This document shows, piece by piece, positions 26,526 through 35,951 of a stretch of DNA of 64,000 nt; positions within the stretch are counted from its first letter, which is position 1, and the number at the start of each line of letters is the position of its first letter. The notes beneath the pieces are model-generated. The model made no database searches, had not been told where the DNA came from, and was given only the letters and a program-made list of their open reading frames with translations. The stretch covers positions 56,831 to 120,830 of the forward strand of contig CAMCRT010000001.1 of assembly GCA_945877355.1 (NCBI GenBank), given 5' to 3'. This stretch comes from an uncultured Mitsuokella sp. GTDB taxonomy: Bacteria; Bacillota; Negativicutes; Selenomonadales; Selenomonadaceae. The position numbers and the translations under genes are program-made.

Positions 26526-26554
26526 ATTATAGCATAATCTTCTGAGTATTGCAA
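26526..26554 (-). promoter_or_regulatory. Promoter of the candidate large RNA
   Basis: Minus-strand TTGCAA, 17 bp, TATAAT, identical in boxes and spacing to the tRNA-Gln promoter. Confidence 0.75.
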
Positions 26555-26773
26555 GTTTTTTGACGGAAAATCGATGGAGGTTTCTGACAAAAAAACTTGG
26601 AGAGAAAGAAGGAAGATATGGGTTGACGACGAATAGTATTATGTGATAACGCACGGGCCGCCTCCATGAAAATTTCGTTGGGGGAATGACATGTGCATAG
26701 GATTTATGGTATGATAAATACATATCCATGTAAGGAAAAGATGTATGCGTTTTGGATATGGGAGGCAAATTGA

Positions 26774-27154
26774 TTGGATAAGAAACTGAAGGTACTCATA
26801 ACGGATGATTCAAAGCTTCTTCGCAAGAAGCTCCATGAGGAGCTGGAGTCCATGGACTGCGAAGTTCTGGAGGCGGAGAACGGCAAGGATGCCATCATGC
26901 AGGTGCTGCAGGAGCAGCCGGACTGCATCTTCCTGGACATCGTCATGCCGGAGGTCGGCGGCATCGAGGCGCTGCAGGTCATCAAGGAAGTCAGCCCCGA
27001 CATGCCCGTCATCATGCTCTCGTCGGCTGGCACGCCCCAGAAGCTCATGACGACCCTCAAGATGGGGGCCATGGACTTCATTCAGAAGCCCTATACCCAT
27101 GAGCAGATCGCCAAGGCGGTCGAGGCGGTGCGAAAGAAGGTAGCTCATGAGTAA
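26774..27154 (+). CDS. cheY: CheY-like single-domain response regulator
   Basis: 126-aa receiver domain with no output domain. The acidic pocket (ITDDSKLLRKK), phospho-acceptor Asp in CIFLDIVMPEVGG, switch residue region MLSSAG and Lys in FIQKPYT are all present. The start is TTG with GGGAGG upstream. It overlaps the next gene, a CheX/CheC-like phosphatase, suggesting a phosphorylation/dephosphorylation pair for chemotaxis signalling. Confidence 0.92.
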   Translation: MDKKLKVLITDDSKLLRKKLHEELESMDCEVLEAENGKDAIMQVLQEQPDCIFLDIVMPEVGGIEALQVIKEVSPDMPVIMLSSAGTPQKLMTTLKMGAMDFIQKPYTHEQIAKAVEAVRKKVAHE

Positions 27155-27782
27155 GCAGGAGAGCATCCAGCTCCTCGTGGAGGGAAAGGCCCCGGAGGAG
27201 CGCAAAAAACTTCTGGCGCAGGTGGAGGCGGGGGAGGCCGAGCTCCCTCTCGTTCCTGCTTTCGCCGAGAGCGAAGTGGCAGCGGCTGTGCGCCGCTCCC
27301 TTGCCAGCGCCGATGCGGATCTCATGAGGAGCGCCCTTTCCTACGTGAAGTATTTCATGGCGGTCTCGGGGGATATCCTGTCCACAGCCCTTGCCGTGGA
27401 CAAGACGCCCGCGAAGGGAAAAGAGCTCCGGGGAAAGACCCACATGGTGTCCCAGGCTATCGTGGGGGATGTCAATCTCGTCACGGGGATCTATGCGGAG
27501 GACAGTGTCTTTCTGGAGCTCGCCAGCCGCTATGCCGGGGAGGCCTTTGGCTCCATCGATGAAATGGCCATCGACTCTCTCGAGGAGTTCCTGAATGTGG
27601 TCCATGGGGGCTATGCGGTGGAGCTGGCCAAGGGAGGCCGGGAGTCGGATATCGATATCCCCCGCTGGGCAGCAAATACAGCGCCCTCTGCGCAGCAGCA
27701 GGTACAGGTCACCATCGACACGGCCTTCGGACCCTTCCGCGTCGTCGTGGCAGAGGAAGAATTTATCCCGGCCCTGCGCTGA
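27147..27782 (+). CDS. CheX/CheC-like chemotaxis protein, probable CheY-P phosphatase
   Basis: 211 aa. The C-terminal two-thirds has the CheC/CheX/FliY pattern: AIDSLEEFLNVVHGGYAVELA supplies the Glu and Asn of the D/S-xxx-E-xx-N phosphatase motif, and the end (VQVTIDTAFGPFRVVVAEEEF) is typical. The first 60 residues are helical and unassigned. It starts 8 nt inside cheY, indicating coupled translation and a joint function. Confidence 0.78.
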   Translation: MSKQESIQLLVEGKAPEERKKLLAQVEAGEAELPLVPAFAESEVAAAVRRSLASADADLMRSALSYVKYFMAVSGDILSTALAVDKTPAKGKELRGKTHMVSQAIVGDVNLVTGIYAEDSVFLELASRYAGEAFGSIDEMAIDSLEEFLNVVHGGYAVELAKGGRESDIDIPRWAANTAPSAQQQVQVTIDTAFGPFRVVVAEEEFIPALR

Positions 27783-27811
27783 AAAATATTTCGACGGTCC
27801 GAAAAAAATAT

Positions 27812-27840
27812 TTGACAGAACTTATAATAGATGATATACT
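27812..27840 (+). promoter_or_regulatory. Promoter of tRNA-Ser
   Basis: TTGACA, 17 bp, TATACT. It may also supply the SRP RNA downstream. Confidence 0.8.
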
Positions 27841-27903
27841 CTGTAACGTTGCTAGCGGGTGCTGGCAATGACAAATAAATAGCTTCTTTTGGTAGAGCAT
27901 TGT

Positions 27904-27994
27904 GGAGAGTTGTCCGAGTGGTTGAAGGAGCACGCCTGGAAAGCGTGTGTACGGTGATACTGTACCGAGAGTTCGAATCTCTCACTCTCCGCCA
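27904..27994 (+). tRNA. tRNA-Ser (anticodon GGA)
   Basis: 91 nt with encoded CCA and the long variable arm of type II tRNAs. The acceptor GGAGAGT/ACTCTCC is perfect, and the anticodon loop CTGGAAA gives GGA. Confidence 0.95.
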
Positions 27995-28059
27995 TTTATT
28001 TTTTACAGAAACGCGCCTTGGCGCGATGGATGGATAACGTTTTACCAGCCTTTTTCAGG

Positions 28060-28180
28060 TCGGGCTGCAGCGCCCAGGTCTTGCGCAATGGCGTCTCCTG
28101 AACCACGTCAGGTCCTGACGGAAGCAGCGTTAAGGGAATCACGCGATGTGCCGCGAGGTCGCCTGGGGGCTGCGGTTCGA
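28060..28180 (+). ncRNA. ffs: Signal recognition particle RNA (4.5S type)
   Basis: The Ffh-binding domain is unmistakable: CACGTCAGGTCCTGAC then GGAAGCAGCGTTAAGG, with a UGAC (URRC-type) tetraloop, opposite GATGTGCCGCGAGGTCGC. Ends pair as CAGCGCCCAGG / CCTGGGGGCTG. At about 120 nt it lacks the Alu domain. Its position before dnaX is the Firmicutes arrangement. Confidence 0.92.
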
Positions 28181-28195
28181 CGTGCAAAAGGAAAG

Positions 28196-28216
28196 CAGCC
28201 GCAAGGCTGTTTTTTT
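28196..28216 (+). terminator. Terminator of the SRP RNA
   Basis: CAGCC-GCAA-GGCTG followed by TTTTTTT, 32 nt before dnaX. Confidence 0.8.
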
Positions 28217-28247
28217 GTATCTGGATTTTTATGAGGAGGAGAGCAGC

Positions 28248-30218
28248 GTGGGCTATATTGCACTGTATCGGAAGTGGCGGCCGCAGAACTTTTCGAGCCT
28301 GGTGGGCCAGGAGCACATCGCCCGCACCCTCGCCAACGCCATCACCGCCGGCCGCATCGGCCACGCCTACCTCTTCTCCGGCCCCCGGGGCACCGGCAAG
28401 ACCAGCACGGCGAAGATCTTTGCCAAGGCCATCAACTGCGAGAAGGGGCCGACGCCCGATCCCTGCGGCCAGTGTGCCTCCTGCCGCGCCATCACGGACG
28501 GCTCCTCCGTGGATGTTTATGAAATCGACGCCGCCTCCAACCGCGGCATCGACGAGATAAGGAGCCTCCTGGAAAACGTGCGTTTCGCCTCCGCAGGCTC
28601 CCGCTACAAGGTCTATATCATCGACGAGGTTCACATGATGACCACCGAGGCCTTCAATGCGCTCCTGAAGACCTTGGAGGAGCCGCCGGAAAACGTGGTC
28701 TTCATCCTGGCCACCACCGAGGCCCACAAGGTCCCTGCCACCATCCAGTCCCGGTGCCAGCGATTTGACTTCCGCCGTATCACGGCGGAGGAGATCGAGG
28801 AGCGTCTCCGCTACGTGGCGGATCAGGAGGATCTCGCGGCAGAGGAGGCGGCCCTCCGGCTCATCGCCCTGCAGGCGGACGGCGGCATGCGCGATGCACT
28901 GTCCCTCCTCGACCAGTGCGGGGCGCTGTCCGCGGGCACCATCACAGCGGAAAATGTCCGGCAGATCCTGGGGCTCATCGGCCACGACTGGATCTTTGCC
29001 ATGACGCGCTCCATCGCCGAGAAGGATGCCCAGTCCGTGCTAAAGACCGTGGCGGAGCTCCTCGCGGGCGGCAAGGATCTGAAGCAACTCTTGACGGAGC
29101 TCTCCCTCCACCTCCGGAGCCTTCTCATCTACCAGGCGGCAGGCTCTGTGGAGGGGCTTGATCTCTACGCGGAGTCCGAGGACATCCTGAAGGAGCAGGC
29201 CGCCCTTTTTCCCAGGGAGAGGCTTATGGGGATGCTGTCGAGGCTCCAGGAGGCCCAGGGAGAGCTGCGCTGGAGCACTCAGCCCCGGGTGGCGGTGGAG
29301 GTGGCCCTGCTTTCCCTTCTCGAGGACGCGCCTAGAGAGAAAAGCGCAAGCACTCCCGCGCCCCAGACAGCACCCCAGATGGCGGCTCCTGGGGAGACCC
29401 GCCGCATCGCAGCTCTCGAGGCCCGGGTGGCGGAGCTGGCGAAGGCGTTGGCAGCAGGCGCGCCGCCTGCTCCACAGCCGGCCCCTACCAAGACCCCGGT
29501 CCTTCACCTCGTGCCGAAACGGAGCGAGGAGCCCGAGGAGGACCAGGAGCCAGATGATGCCGAGGGCGTGCTGGGGAGGCCAGCCAAGGATTTTTGGACG
29601 GAGTTTATGGCAGAGCTCAAGGAGGCGAGGCGGTTTCCCCTGTGGGCCAGCCTGGAGAATACAGTTCCTGGGCGAGTTACCCGCCATAGCTTTGAAATCC
29701 TTTATCCCACCGATACGCGGCTCGAAGTGGCGGAAAACAAGCGCGAGGAGCTGCAGACGGCCCTCTGGACCAAGCTAGGCCGCGAGGTGCGGCTGAAGTT
29801 TGGCCTGAATGCGACAGCTCCGACAGAGGACCGGGGCGGATACGGTGCCCCGGAGGGCCTATACGGAGATGTGCCCATGCCGGAGGAGCCGCCGGATATG
29901 CAGGGCCCTGCGGCTGCAAAGGATAATGAGCCCTTTGATATCAATTCCATTCCCCCAGAGGATCAGGGTAACGTGGGAGAAGCCTGGAAGATACTTGGCG
30001 GAACGGTCACAATTATTCACGAGGAGGAGCCGCAGGATGCGCCGCCTTCGCCGGGGGCGGAAGAGCAGAGCGCGCCGCCTCCCGATGACGAGGGAGGCGC
30101 GGGGGCACCGCCTAAGGAAGGCCCGGAAGCGCCACCTCCACCTGGTGAGGAGGATGCACCGCCGGCCGGCGGAGAGGGGGATCTGGGCGTACCGCCTCCG
30201 CTTGACGGGGATGAATGA
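28248..30218 (+). CDS. dnaX: DNA polymerase III subunit gamma/tau
   Basis: 656-aa clamp-loader ATPase. Walker A GPRGTGKT (45-52), zinc cysteines C64, C73, C76 and C79, DEVHMM Walker B, and sensor ATTEAHKVPATIQSRCQRF are present. GTG at 28248 follows GAGGAGGAG. After about residue 370 comes the tau-type extension. The last 80 residues are a Pro/Glu/Gly-rich, acidic low-complexity tail ending PPPLDGDE. No A-rich slippery heptamer for a gamma product is obvious. It heads dnaX-ebfC-recR-bofA. Confidence 0.95.
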   Translation: MGYIALYRKWRPQNFSSLVGQEHIARTLANAITAGRIGHAYLFSGPRGTGKTSTAKIFAKAINCEKGPTPDPCGQCASCRAITDGSSVDVYEIDAASNRGIDEIRSLLENVRFASAGSRYKVYIIDEVHMMTTEAFNALLKTLEEPPENVVFILATTEAHKVPATIQSRCQRFDFRRITAEEIEERLRYVADQEDLAAEEAALRLIALQADGGMRDALSLLDQCGALSAGTITAENVRQILGLIGHDWIFAMTRSIAEKDAQSVLKTVAELLAGGKDLKQLLTELSLHLRSLLIYQAAGSVEGLDLYAESEDILKEQAALFPRERLMGMLSRLQEAQGELRWSTQPRVAVEVALLSLLEDAPREKSASTPAPQTAPQMAAPGETRRIAALEARVAELAKALAAGAPPAPQPAPTKTPVLHLVPKRSEEPEEDQEPDDAEGVLGRPAKDFWTEFMAELKEARRFPLWASLENTVPGRVTRHSFEILYPTDTRLEVAENKREELQTALWTKLGREVRLKFGLNATAPTEDRGGYGAPEGLYGDVPMPEEPPDMQGPAAAKDNEPFDINSIPPEDQGNVGEAWKILGGTVTIIHEEEPQDAPPSPGAEEQSAPPPDDEGGAGAPPKEGPEAPPPPGEEDAPPAGGEGDLGVPPPLDGDE

Positions 30219-30285
30219 ATCTGATACCCTATAAGCATCATAGATAAAAATCGAAACACGCAAAACATGCATAGGAGGAACAACT

Positions 30286-30621
30286 ATGTTCGGTGGAATG
30301 GGCAATATGGCCAATATGGGCGCCATGATGAAAAAAGTCCAGAAGATGCAGAATGAAATGAAGAAGATGCAGGACGACCTGAAGGCCCGCACCGTCGATG
30401 TATCGGCAGGTGGCGGTGCTGTGAAGATCGTCATGAATGGCGAGAAGCAGGTCCAGTCTCTCACCATCGACCCGGCGGCGGTGGACCCGGAGGATGTGGA
30501 GATGCTGCAGGACCTCATCTCGTCTGCCTTTAATGAAGCCACGAAAAAGGTGGACGACATGATGGCCTCGGAGATGGGCAAGCTCACCAGCGGCCTCGGC
30601 CTCCCGCCGGGACTGTTCTGA
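30286..30621 (+). CDS. ebfC: Nucleoid-associated protein YbaB/EbfC
   Basis: 111 aa. The methionine/glycine-rich N-terminus ([20 protein letters not shown]) and the core [18 protein letters not shown] are diagnostic of the small DNA-binding YbaB family. AGGAGG is 8 nt before the ATG. The stop is directly followed by recR. Confidence 0.94.
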   Translation: MFGGMGNMANMGAMMKKVQKMQNEMKKMQDDLKARTVDVSAGGGAVKIVMNGEKQVQSLTIDPAAVDPEDVEMLQDLISSAFNEATKKVDDMMASEMGKLTSGLGLPPGLF

Positions 30622-30622
30622 T

Positions 30623-31219
30623 ATGGCCTACATCGCGCCGCTTGCCAGGCTCATCGAGCATTTCCGGGCGCTGCCGGGCATCGGGGCGAAGACGGCGGTG
30701 CGCCTGGCGTATCACGTCCTCGACATGAAGGGGAGTGACGCCCGGGCACTTGCCTCCGCCATCCTTGCGGCAAAGGAGAAAATCGGCTTTTGCAGTGTAT
30801 GCTGCGACATTTCTGACACGGACCCCTGCGCGATCTGCGGCTCGGAGGCCCGGGATCACAGCGTCATCTGCGTGGTGGAGCAGCCCCAGGATGTGCAGGC
30901 CATGGAGCGCATGCGGGACTACAAGGGCGTCTACCACGTGCTCCACGGAGCCCTGTCACCCCTGGAGGGCATCGGCCCCGGCGACATCCGGCTCAAGGAG
31001 CTCCTGGCCCGTCTCAAGGACGATACGGTGAAGGAGGTCATCATGGCGACGAACCCCAATGTGGAGGGGGAGGCCACCGCCATGTACATCGCAAAGCTCC
31101 TGAAGCCCATGGGCATCAAGGTGACCCGCATCGCCCAGGGCCTCTCTATCGGCGGGGATCTGGAGTACGCGGACGAGATGACGCTCGCCAAGGCCATGGA
31201 GAACAGGAGGGAGATTTAA
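30623..31219 (+). CDS. recR: Recombination mediator RecR
   Basis: 198 aa. HhH region ([19 protein letters not shown]), zinc finger C-xx-C..C-xx-C ([16 protein letters not shown]), Toprim domain with [13 protein letters not shown] and the C-terminal [19 protein letters not shown] and [15 protein letters not shown]. It works with RecF/RecO to load RecA. Confidence 0.97.
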   Translation: MAYIAPLARLIEHFRALPGIGAKTAVRLAYHVLDMKGSDARALASAILAAKEKIGFCSVCCDISDTDPCAICGSEARDHSVICVVEQPQDVQAMERMRDYKGVYHVLHGALSPLEGIGPGDIRLKELLARLKDDTVKEVIMATNPNVEGEATAMYIAKLLKPMGIKVTRIAQGLSIGGDLEYADEMTLAKAMENRREI

Positions 31220-31468
31220 GTGGATATCGGTATCGTGGCAGCCTTTGCCGTCGGCCTCATCATCCTTTGCATCATCGGAAAGGTCGTATCCCTGCCCTTT
31301 CGCATCCTGAAGACGCTCATCACGAACAGCATCGTGGGGGCAGTGGTGCTCTGGGCGGTGAAGATCTTTGCCGCAAAGGTGGAGATCACATTCCTGAGTG
31401 CCCTCATCGCAGGCTTCTTCGGCATCCCCGGCGTCATCGCCGTGCTGTTGTACACATACTTTCTATAA
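31220..31468 (+). CDS. BofA family small membrane protein (pro-sigma-K processing inhibitor-like)
   Basis: 82 aa, two to three membrane spans, with the family core TNSIVGAVVLWAVKI and IAGFFGIPGVIAVLLY. In B. subtilis BofA restrains the SpoIVFB protease during sporulation, and the gene sits in the same recR-linked position. Here GTG begins immediately after the recR stop. Whether this organism sporulates is unknown, so a sporulation role is not implied. Confidence 0.85.
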   Translation: MDIGIVAAFAVGLIILCIIGKVVSLPFRILKTLITNSIVGAVVLWAVKIFAAKVEITFLSALIAGFFGIPGVIAVLLYTYFL

Positions 31469-31477
31469 GATCGAACA

Positions 31478-31501
31478 GGCTGCCTCGTGGCGGCCTTTTT
31501 T
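31478..31501 (+). terminator. Terminator of the dnaX operon
   Basis: GGCTGCC-TCGT-GGCGGCC with TTTTTT. Confidence 0.75.
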
Positions 31502-31554
31502 CTTGAAGAAATTTGTGATAGAAATTTTCATTATTTTTCATAAAATTTTTAAGC

Positions 31555-31584
31555 AAAAGAAGGAATTTCCTCCTTTTTAGCGAA
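31555..31584 (+). promoter_or_regulatory. Leader hairpin motif upstream of the chemoreceptor at 31714
   Basis: AAAAG-A-AGGA-ATT-TCCT-C-CTTTT followed by TAGCGAA. The tail TTTAGCGAA matches that at 5346-5354. Confidence 0.4.
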
Positions 31585-31713
31585 ATCTACAGTGTTACAC
31601 AGAGTAGAAGCGGTAGGGAGGCTCTTGCTTTCACGGAATGTAGCGATGGTCGGGTTGAAGACGCTTCCGGCGGGTGCGCCGTTTGCACCATGAGAAGGAA
31701 ATGAGGGATATCA

Positions 31714-33423
31714 ATGAGTTGGCTTGAAAATGTCAAGGTCACAGGAAAGCTGGCCATCCTGGTGGTACTGGCGCTCCTGTCGCTGGTCATCGTCGTGGTC
31801 GAGGGCGAGGGGGCGCTGAGCTCCACCGAGTCGGATGTGCGGTCGCTCTATGAGGAGCACATGCAGCCGACGCAGCATCTCTATGACTGCACCATCGCCG
31901 TCCGCTCCATCCAGGCCCGTGTCCTGGAGAACAACATGCTGACGGATACGAAGCAGATCCAGATCAACAACGATGCCATCGAGGGCTACAAGAAGGACTA
32001 CGACGCTGCCTGGACTGCCTATCTGCAGACGAGCGGCGGCAAGGACTCCCGCGCCCAGGAGGCGGATGCCAAGTGGAAGGAGTTCCAGCAGATCCTCGAT
32101 ACCATGAACGGCCTCGTCAAGACGGGCCAGCAGAAGGAAGCAGCCGCCATGTACGGGGAAAAGGCCATCCCTGTGGTGGTGGCCTGGGATGCAGACGTGG
32201 CCGCAATGCGCCAGGATGCCAGCAAGGAAGCGAATACCCTTGCCGCCGGCACGAAATCCTACGTGGAGTCCTCCGCCCGGACCATGGCAATCGTCGCTTT
32301 CATCGCCATCCTCCTGATGATTGCCGTGAGCTACGTCATCGTCTCGAATGTCCGCCGGCCCCTCTCTAAGATGGTGAAGGTCTGCGATACCTATGCAAAG
32401 GGCGACTTCCGCAAGACGGAGCTCAATGTGAACCGGGGGGATGAGTTCGGCGAGGTGGCAAGGGCCCTTGTGGCACTCCGGAAGACCCTGGGCGACATCC
32501 TCGCTTCGACCTCGAAGAATGCGGCGGACCTCGCCGCCTCCTCCGAGGAGCTCACGGCAAGCTCCCATCAGACGGCCCATGCTGCCCAGCAGGTGGCAGA
32601 GTCCGTCTCCTCGGCGACGGAAGCCACCAGCTCCCAGCATGAGGACATCCAGGAGGGCATGACCGCCACCAGCAAGGTCACGGATGCGGTCCACTCCCTC
32701 CATGACGAGGCCGACCGGGTCTCCGAGCATGCGGATAACGCCAGCGGCAAGGCTGTCGAGGGCGCAAAGGCCATCGAGGACTCCGTGCGCCAGATCAACG
32801 ACGTGGCGGACATGGTATCCCACTCCGCCGCTGTGGTGGACAAGCTGGGGCAGAGCTCCCAGGAGATCGGCCAGATCGTGGAGACCATCTCCGGCATCTC
32901 CGACCAGACGAACCTCCTGGCCCTCAATGCCGCCATCGAGGCGGCGCGCGCCGGCGACGCAGGCCGTGGCTTCTCCGTCGTGGCGGAGGAGGTCCGGAAG
33001 CTCGCCGAGCAGTCCCAGATTGCAGCGGGCCAGATCGCAAGCCTCATCAAGAGCGTCCAGGAGGAGACGGCCCGGGCAGTCGAGTCTATGAAGGAGGGCA
33101 ACGATGCCGTCGCCACCGGCGCCAGCTCCGTATCCGCCCTCAGCGATACCTTCCGGGAGATCCAGAGCTACGTGGAGAATGTCTCCAGCGAGGTCCGGGG
33201 CATGAAGGAGTCCATCGGCGGCATTTCCAACGAGATGACGGAGATCGCCCAGAAGATGGAGAGCATCCAGCAGCAGGGCGAGAAGATCTCCTCGGAGATG
33301 CAGAGCGTCTCCGGCGCCACGGAGGAGCAGTCCGCGGCCTCGGAGGAGATCGCCTCCGCCAGCGAGTCTCTGGCGAACCACGCCCAGAAGATGCAGGAAA
33401 AGGTCGGTCACTTCAAATACTAA
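31714..33423 (+). CDS. Methyl-accepting chemotaxis protein, four-helix-bundle sensor
   Basis: 569 aa. Span 1 lies at about 12-30. The periplasmic part is an all-helical 4HB domain (about 31-190, [20 protein letters not shown]), then span 2 at about 190-212, HAMP ([19 protein letters not shown]) and a signalling coiled coil with tip [20 protein letters not shown] and the end [12 protein letters not shown]. It is monocistronic between clear terminators. The ligand is unknown. Confidence 0.93.
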   Translation: MSWLENVKVTGKLAILVVLALLSLVIVVVEGEGALSSTESDVRSLYEEHMQPTQHLYDCTIAVRSIQARVLENNMLTDTKQIQINNDAIEGYKKDYDAAWTAYLQTSGGKDSRAQEADAKWKEFQQILDTMNGLVKTGQQKEAAAMYGEKAIPVVVAWDADVAAMRQDASKEANTLAAGTKSYVESSARTMAIVAFIAILLMIAVSYVIVSNVRRPLSKMVKVCDTYAKGDFRKTELNVNRGDEFGEVARALVALRKTLGDILASTSKNAADLAASSEELTASSHQTAHAAQQVAESVSSATEATSSQHEDIQEGMTATSKVTDAVHSLHDEADRVSEHADNASGKAVEGAKAIEDSVRQINDVADMVSHSAAVVDKLGQSSQEIGQIVETISGISDQTNLLALNAAIEAARAGDAGRGFSVVAEEVRKLAEQSQIAAGQIASLIKSVQEETARAVESMKEGNDAVATGASSVSALSDTFREIQSYVENVSSEVRGMKESIGGISNEMTEIAQKMESIQQQGEKISSEMQSVSGATEEQSAASEEIASASESLANHAQKMQEKVGHFKY

Positions 33424-33442
33424 AGAATCTTTTCCTGGAGGG

Positions 33443-33480
33443 GAACGATTCGGAGGGAGACCTCCGGATCGTTCTTTTTT
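33443..33480 (+). terminator. Terminator of the 4HB chemoreceptor gene
   Basis: GAACGATTCGGAGG / CCTCCGGATCGTTC stem with TTTTTT. Confidence 0.9.
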
Positions 33481-33503
33481 CTTTTGGAAAGGTTGGCTTT
33501 TCC

Positions 33504-33532
33504 TTGCCAAACGCCATGAATTTTTGTAAAAT
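33504..33532 (+). promoter_or_regulatory. Promoter of the lipid A operon
   Basis: TTGCCA, 17 bp, TAAAAT, 64 bp before lpxC. Confidence 0.7.
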
Positions 33533-33596
33533 AGTATAAAATGACTTGAAATGAGGCTGCTGGCTGGAGCTGGCGGCTAGGACAGGAGGGAAAAGA

Positions 33597-34430
33597 TTGG
33601 CGCAGCAGACGACCCTAGGGCAAGCCGTTTCCTATGCGGGGGTGGGACTCCACTCCGGGCGTGAGGTGCAGCTTCGCCTCGTGCCGGCCCCCGTGGATAC
33701 GGGCATTGTCTTTTGCCGCACGGATCTTGGCGGGAAAAGGATAGAGGCCCTTGCCTCCCATGTGACCTCGACGCTGCGAGCGACGACCATCGGCGAGGAT
33801 GGGGCAGAGGTCTATACCATAGAGCACCTCATGAGCGCCCTCCACGCCTATGGCATTGACAATGTGTTCGTGGAGCTAAATGCAGAGGAGCCTCCCGTGG
33901 CAGATGGCGCCTCCCTCACGTTCTTCCATCTGCTTCAGCAGGCGGGGCGCGTGGAGCAGGAAAAAGAGCGCTGCGAGACGGTCATCGACAAGGTTTACCG
34001 GGTCGATGACGAAAAGACGGGCCGCTTCATCCTGGCTGTGCCCTACGACGGCTTCCGGGTGAGCTTCACCTCCATCAATCCCCACAAGCTCATCGGCATC
34101 CAGTACGCCGACTTTACCGTGGGGGAGGCTGTCTACGAGAAGGAGATCGCGCCGGCCCGGACCATCGCCTACGAGGGGGAGATCAAGAAGCTCCACGAGA
34201 TGGGCCTCGGGCTCGGCGGGACCCTGGAGAGCGTCATCGTCTACAATGACGAGGGCTGGGTCAATCCCCTCCACTTCGCCGATGAGCTCGTGCGCCACAA
34301 GATCCTCGATGCCATTGGGGACATGCGCCTGGCGGGGCCCATCCGCGGCCACATCATCGCCGTGGCCTCCGGCCATGCGCTCAATACGAAGCTGGCGAAA
34401 ATCATCGAGGAAGCCTGCGCAAAATCATGA
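33597..34430 (+). CDS. lpxC: UDP-3-O-acyl-GlcNAc deacetylase
   Basis: Zinc enzyme of the committed lipid A step. 277 aa, shorter than E. coli LpxC but typical of Negativicutes. The motif TIEHLMSAL provides Glu76/His77, and LVRHKILDAIGD the second zinc His and Asp. The start is TTG with AGGAGG 8 nt upstream. It is the first gene of the 16-kb outer-membrane cluster. lpxD, often directly upstream in related genomes, is missing here. Confidence 0.95.
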   Translation: MAQQTTLGQAVSYAGVGLHSGREVQLRLVPAPVDTGIVFCRTDLGGKRIEALASHVTSTLRATTIGEDGAEVYTIEHLMSALHAYGIDNVFVELNAEEPPVADGASLTFFHLLQQAGRVEQEKERCETVIDKVYRVDDEKTGRFILAVPYDGFRVSFTSINPHKLIGIQYADFTVGEAVYEKEIAPARTIAYEGEIKKLHEMGLGLGGTLESVIVYNDEGWVNPLHFADELVRHKILDAIGDMRLAGPIRGHIIAVASGHALNTKLAKIIEEACAKS

Positions 34431-34479
34431 CAAAAACCGCCCTGGCGGTGCTGTACTATACAAGGAAAGAGGAAAAGCC

Positions 34480-34920
34480 ATGCAACTTGATATCAATGAA
34501 ATCATGAAGATTCTCCCGCATCGTCCGCCCCTTTTGCTCGTGGACAAGATCCTCGAGATCGAGCCCTTCAAGTCGGCGACGGGCGTGAAGAACATCACGA
34601 TGAACGAGCCCCAGTTCCTCGGCCACTTCCCGGGTCATCCCATCATGCCGGGCGTCCTCATCCTGGAGGCCATGGCCCAGGTGGGCGGCATCGCCATGCT
34701 CTACACGGAGGAGCATCGCGGCAAGATCGCCCTCTTCGGCGGCATGGAGCACGTGAAGTTCAAGAAGCCCGTCGTCCCCGGCGATCAGCTCGTCACGAAG
34801 GCGGAGCTCGTCCGGGTCCGCGGCGACTTCGGCCTTCTCCACTGCGATGGCTATGTGGACGGAGAGCTCGTGGCCTCGGCAGACTTCAAGTTTGCCCTGA
34901 AGAAGGACGAAAATCTTTAA
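34480..34920 (+). CDS. fabZ: 3-hydroxyacyl-ACP dehydratase FabZ
   Basis: 146-aa hotdog-fold enzyme of fatty-acid elongation. LPHRPPLLLVD and FLGHFPGHPIMPGVLILEAMAQ carry the catalytic His and Glu. Its place between lpxC and lpxA is common in diderms, balancing hydroxyacyl-ACP use for phospholipid and lipid A. Confidence 0.96.
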   Translation: MQLDINEIMKILPHRPPLLLVDKILEIEPFKSATGVKNITMNEPQFLGHFPGHPIMPGVLILEAMAQVGGIAMLYTEEHRGKIALFGGMEHVKFKKPVVPGDQLVTKAELVRVRGDFGLLHCDGYVDGELVASADFKFALKKDENL

Positions 34921-35109
34921 AAAACACTCTTTTCGGTAAGATAATAGGCGATAATCTTTGTTCCATCCTGAAAATGATGATTTTCGCGTATATTTGCCCT
35001 GAGAAAAAAAGGCTGCGAGATGGATTATAGAAAAATGATAGATAAACGCTAGGAAAGCAAGCTATCTCTGGCAGCGGCTCGCGAGGAGTCATTAAGGGAG
35101 TTGGAATAG

Positions 35110-35922
35110 ATGGGTATGGAAAGCAAAGTGATTGCATATATACACGAGACGGCCGTTGTGAGCCCCGGCGCCCACATTGCAAAAAACGTTGAGATCGGGC
35201 CCTACTCCGTCATCGGCGAGCATGTGGAGATCGAGGAGGGCACGAAGATCGGCCCCCACGTGGTCATCAGCGGCTGGACGCATATCGGAAAGGACTGCCG
35301 CATCTTCCAGGGGGCTTCCGTCGGCGAGGATCCCCAGGATCTGAAGTTCAAGGGTGAGAAGAGCTACACCATCATCGGGGACCGCACAACGATCCGCGAG
35401 GGCGTCACCATCCACCGCGCCACCGGCGAGGGGGAGGAGACCCGAATCGGCAACGACTGCCTCCTCATGGCCCTCACCCATGTGGCCCATAACTGCGTCG
35501 TGGGCAACAACGTCATCATGTCAAATGTGGCGAGCCTCGCCGGCCACGCCATCGTGGAGGACCGGGTCGTCATCGGCGGCATGGCCGGTGTCCACCAGTT
35601 CGTCAAGATCGGCCGCAACGCCATGGTGGGCGGCATGGCAAAGCTCACCCAGGACGTGGTGCCCTACACCATCGTGGATGGCCACCCGGCCCGCGTCGTG
35701 GGCCTCAATGCTGTGGGTATCTCCCGGGCGGGCATCCCCCAGGAATCCCGCCGGGCCATCAAGCAGGCCTACAAGCTCCTGTACCGCTCCGGCCTCAGCC
35801 TCCAGCAGGCCATCGAGGTCATCGAGCAGGAGGTGGAGAGCTGCGAGGAGGTCGACCACTTCCTCCGGTTCCTCCGCAATGCGGATCGGGGCATCTGCCG
35901 CGAGCGTCGCGAGCGCGAATAA
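35110..35922 (+). CDS. lpxA: UDP-GlcNAc acyltransferase
   Basis: Adds the 3-OH acyl chain to UDP-GlcNAc. 270 aa: left-handed beta-helix hexapeptide repeats (residues about 10-190), catalytic His in ALTHVAHNC, and the C-terminal helical domain ([20 protein letters not shown]). The 189-nt gap after fabZ is longer than elsewhere in the cluster, but no clear promoter was found in it. Confidence 0.96.
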   Translation: MGMESKVIAYIHETAVVSPGAHIAKNVEIGPYSVIGEHVEIEEGTKIGPHVVISGWTHIGKDCRIFQGASVGEDPQDLKFKGEKSYTIIGDRTTIREGVTIHRATGEGEETRIGNDCLLMALTHVAHNCVVGNNVIMSNVASLAGHAIVEDRVVIGGMAGVHQFVKIGRNAMVGGMAKLTQDVVPYTIVDGHPARVVGLNAVGISRAGIPQESRRAIKQAYKLLYRSGLSLQQAIEVIEQEVESCEEVDHFLRFLRNADRGICRERRERE

Positions 35923-35951
35923 GACGCGAATCAGAAAGGAAAAAACGGACC

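Noticed and set aside
26276..26590. 104-codon minus-strand frame whose ATG overlaps the -10 box
   Set aside because: It spans the promoter itself and is rich in Arg/Ser/Ala; translation of the proposed transcript could not include its start.
28248..30218. Programmed frameshift in dnaX producing gamma
   Set aside because: No A-AAA-AAG type slippery heptamer with a downstream hairpin was found.
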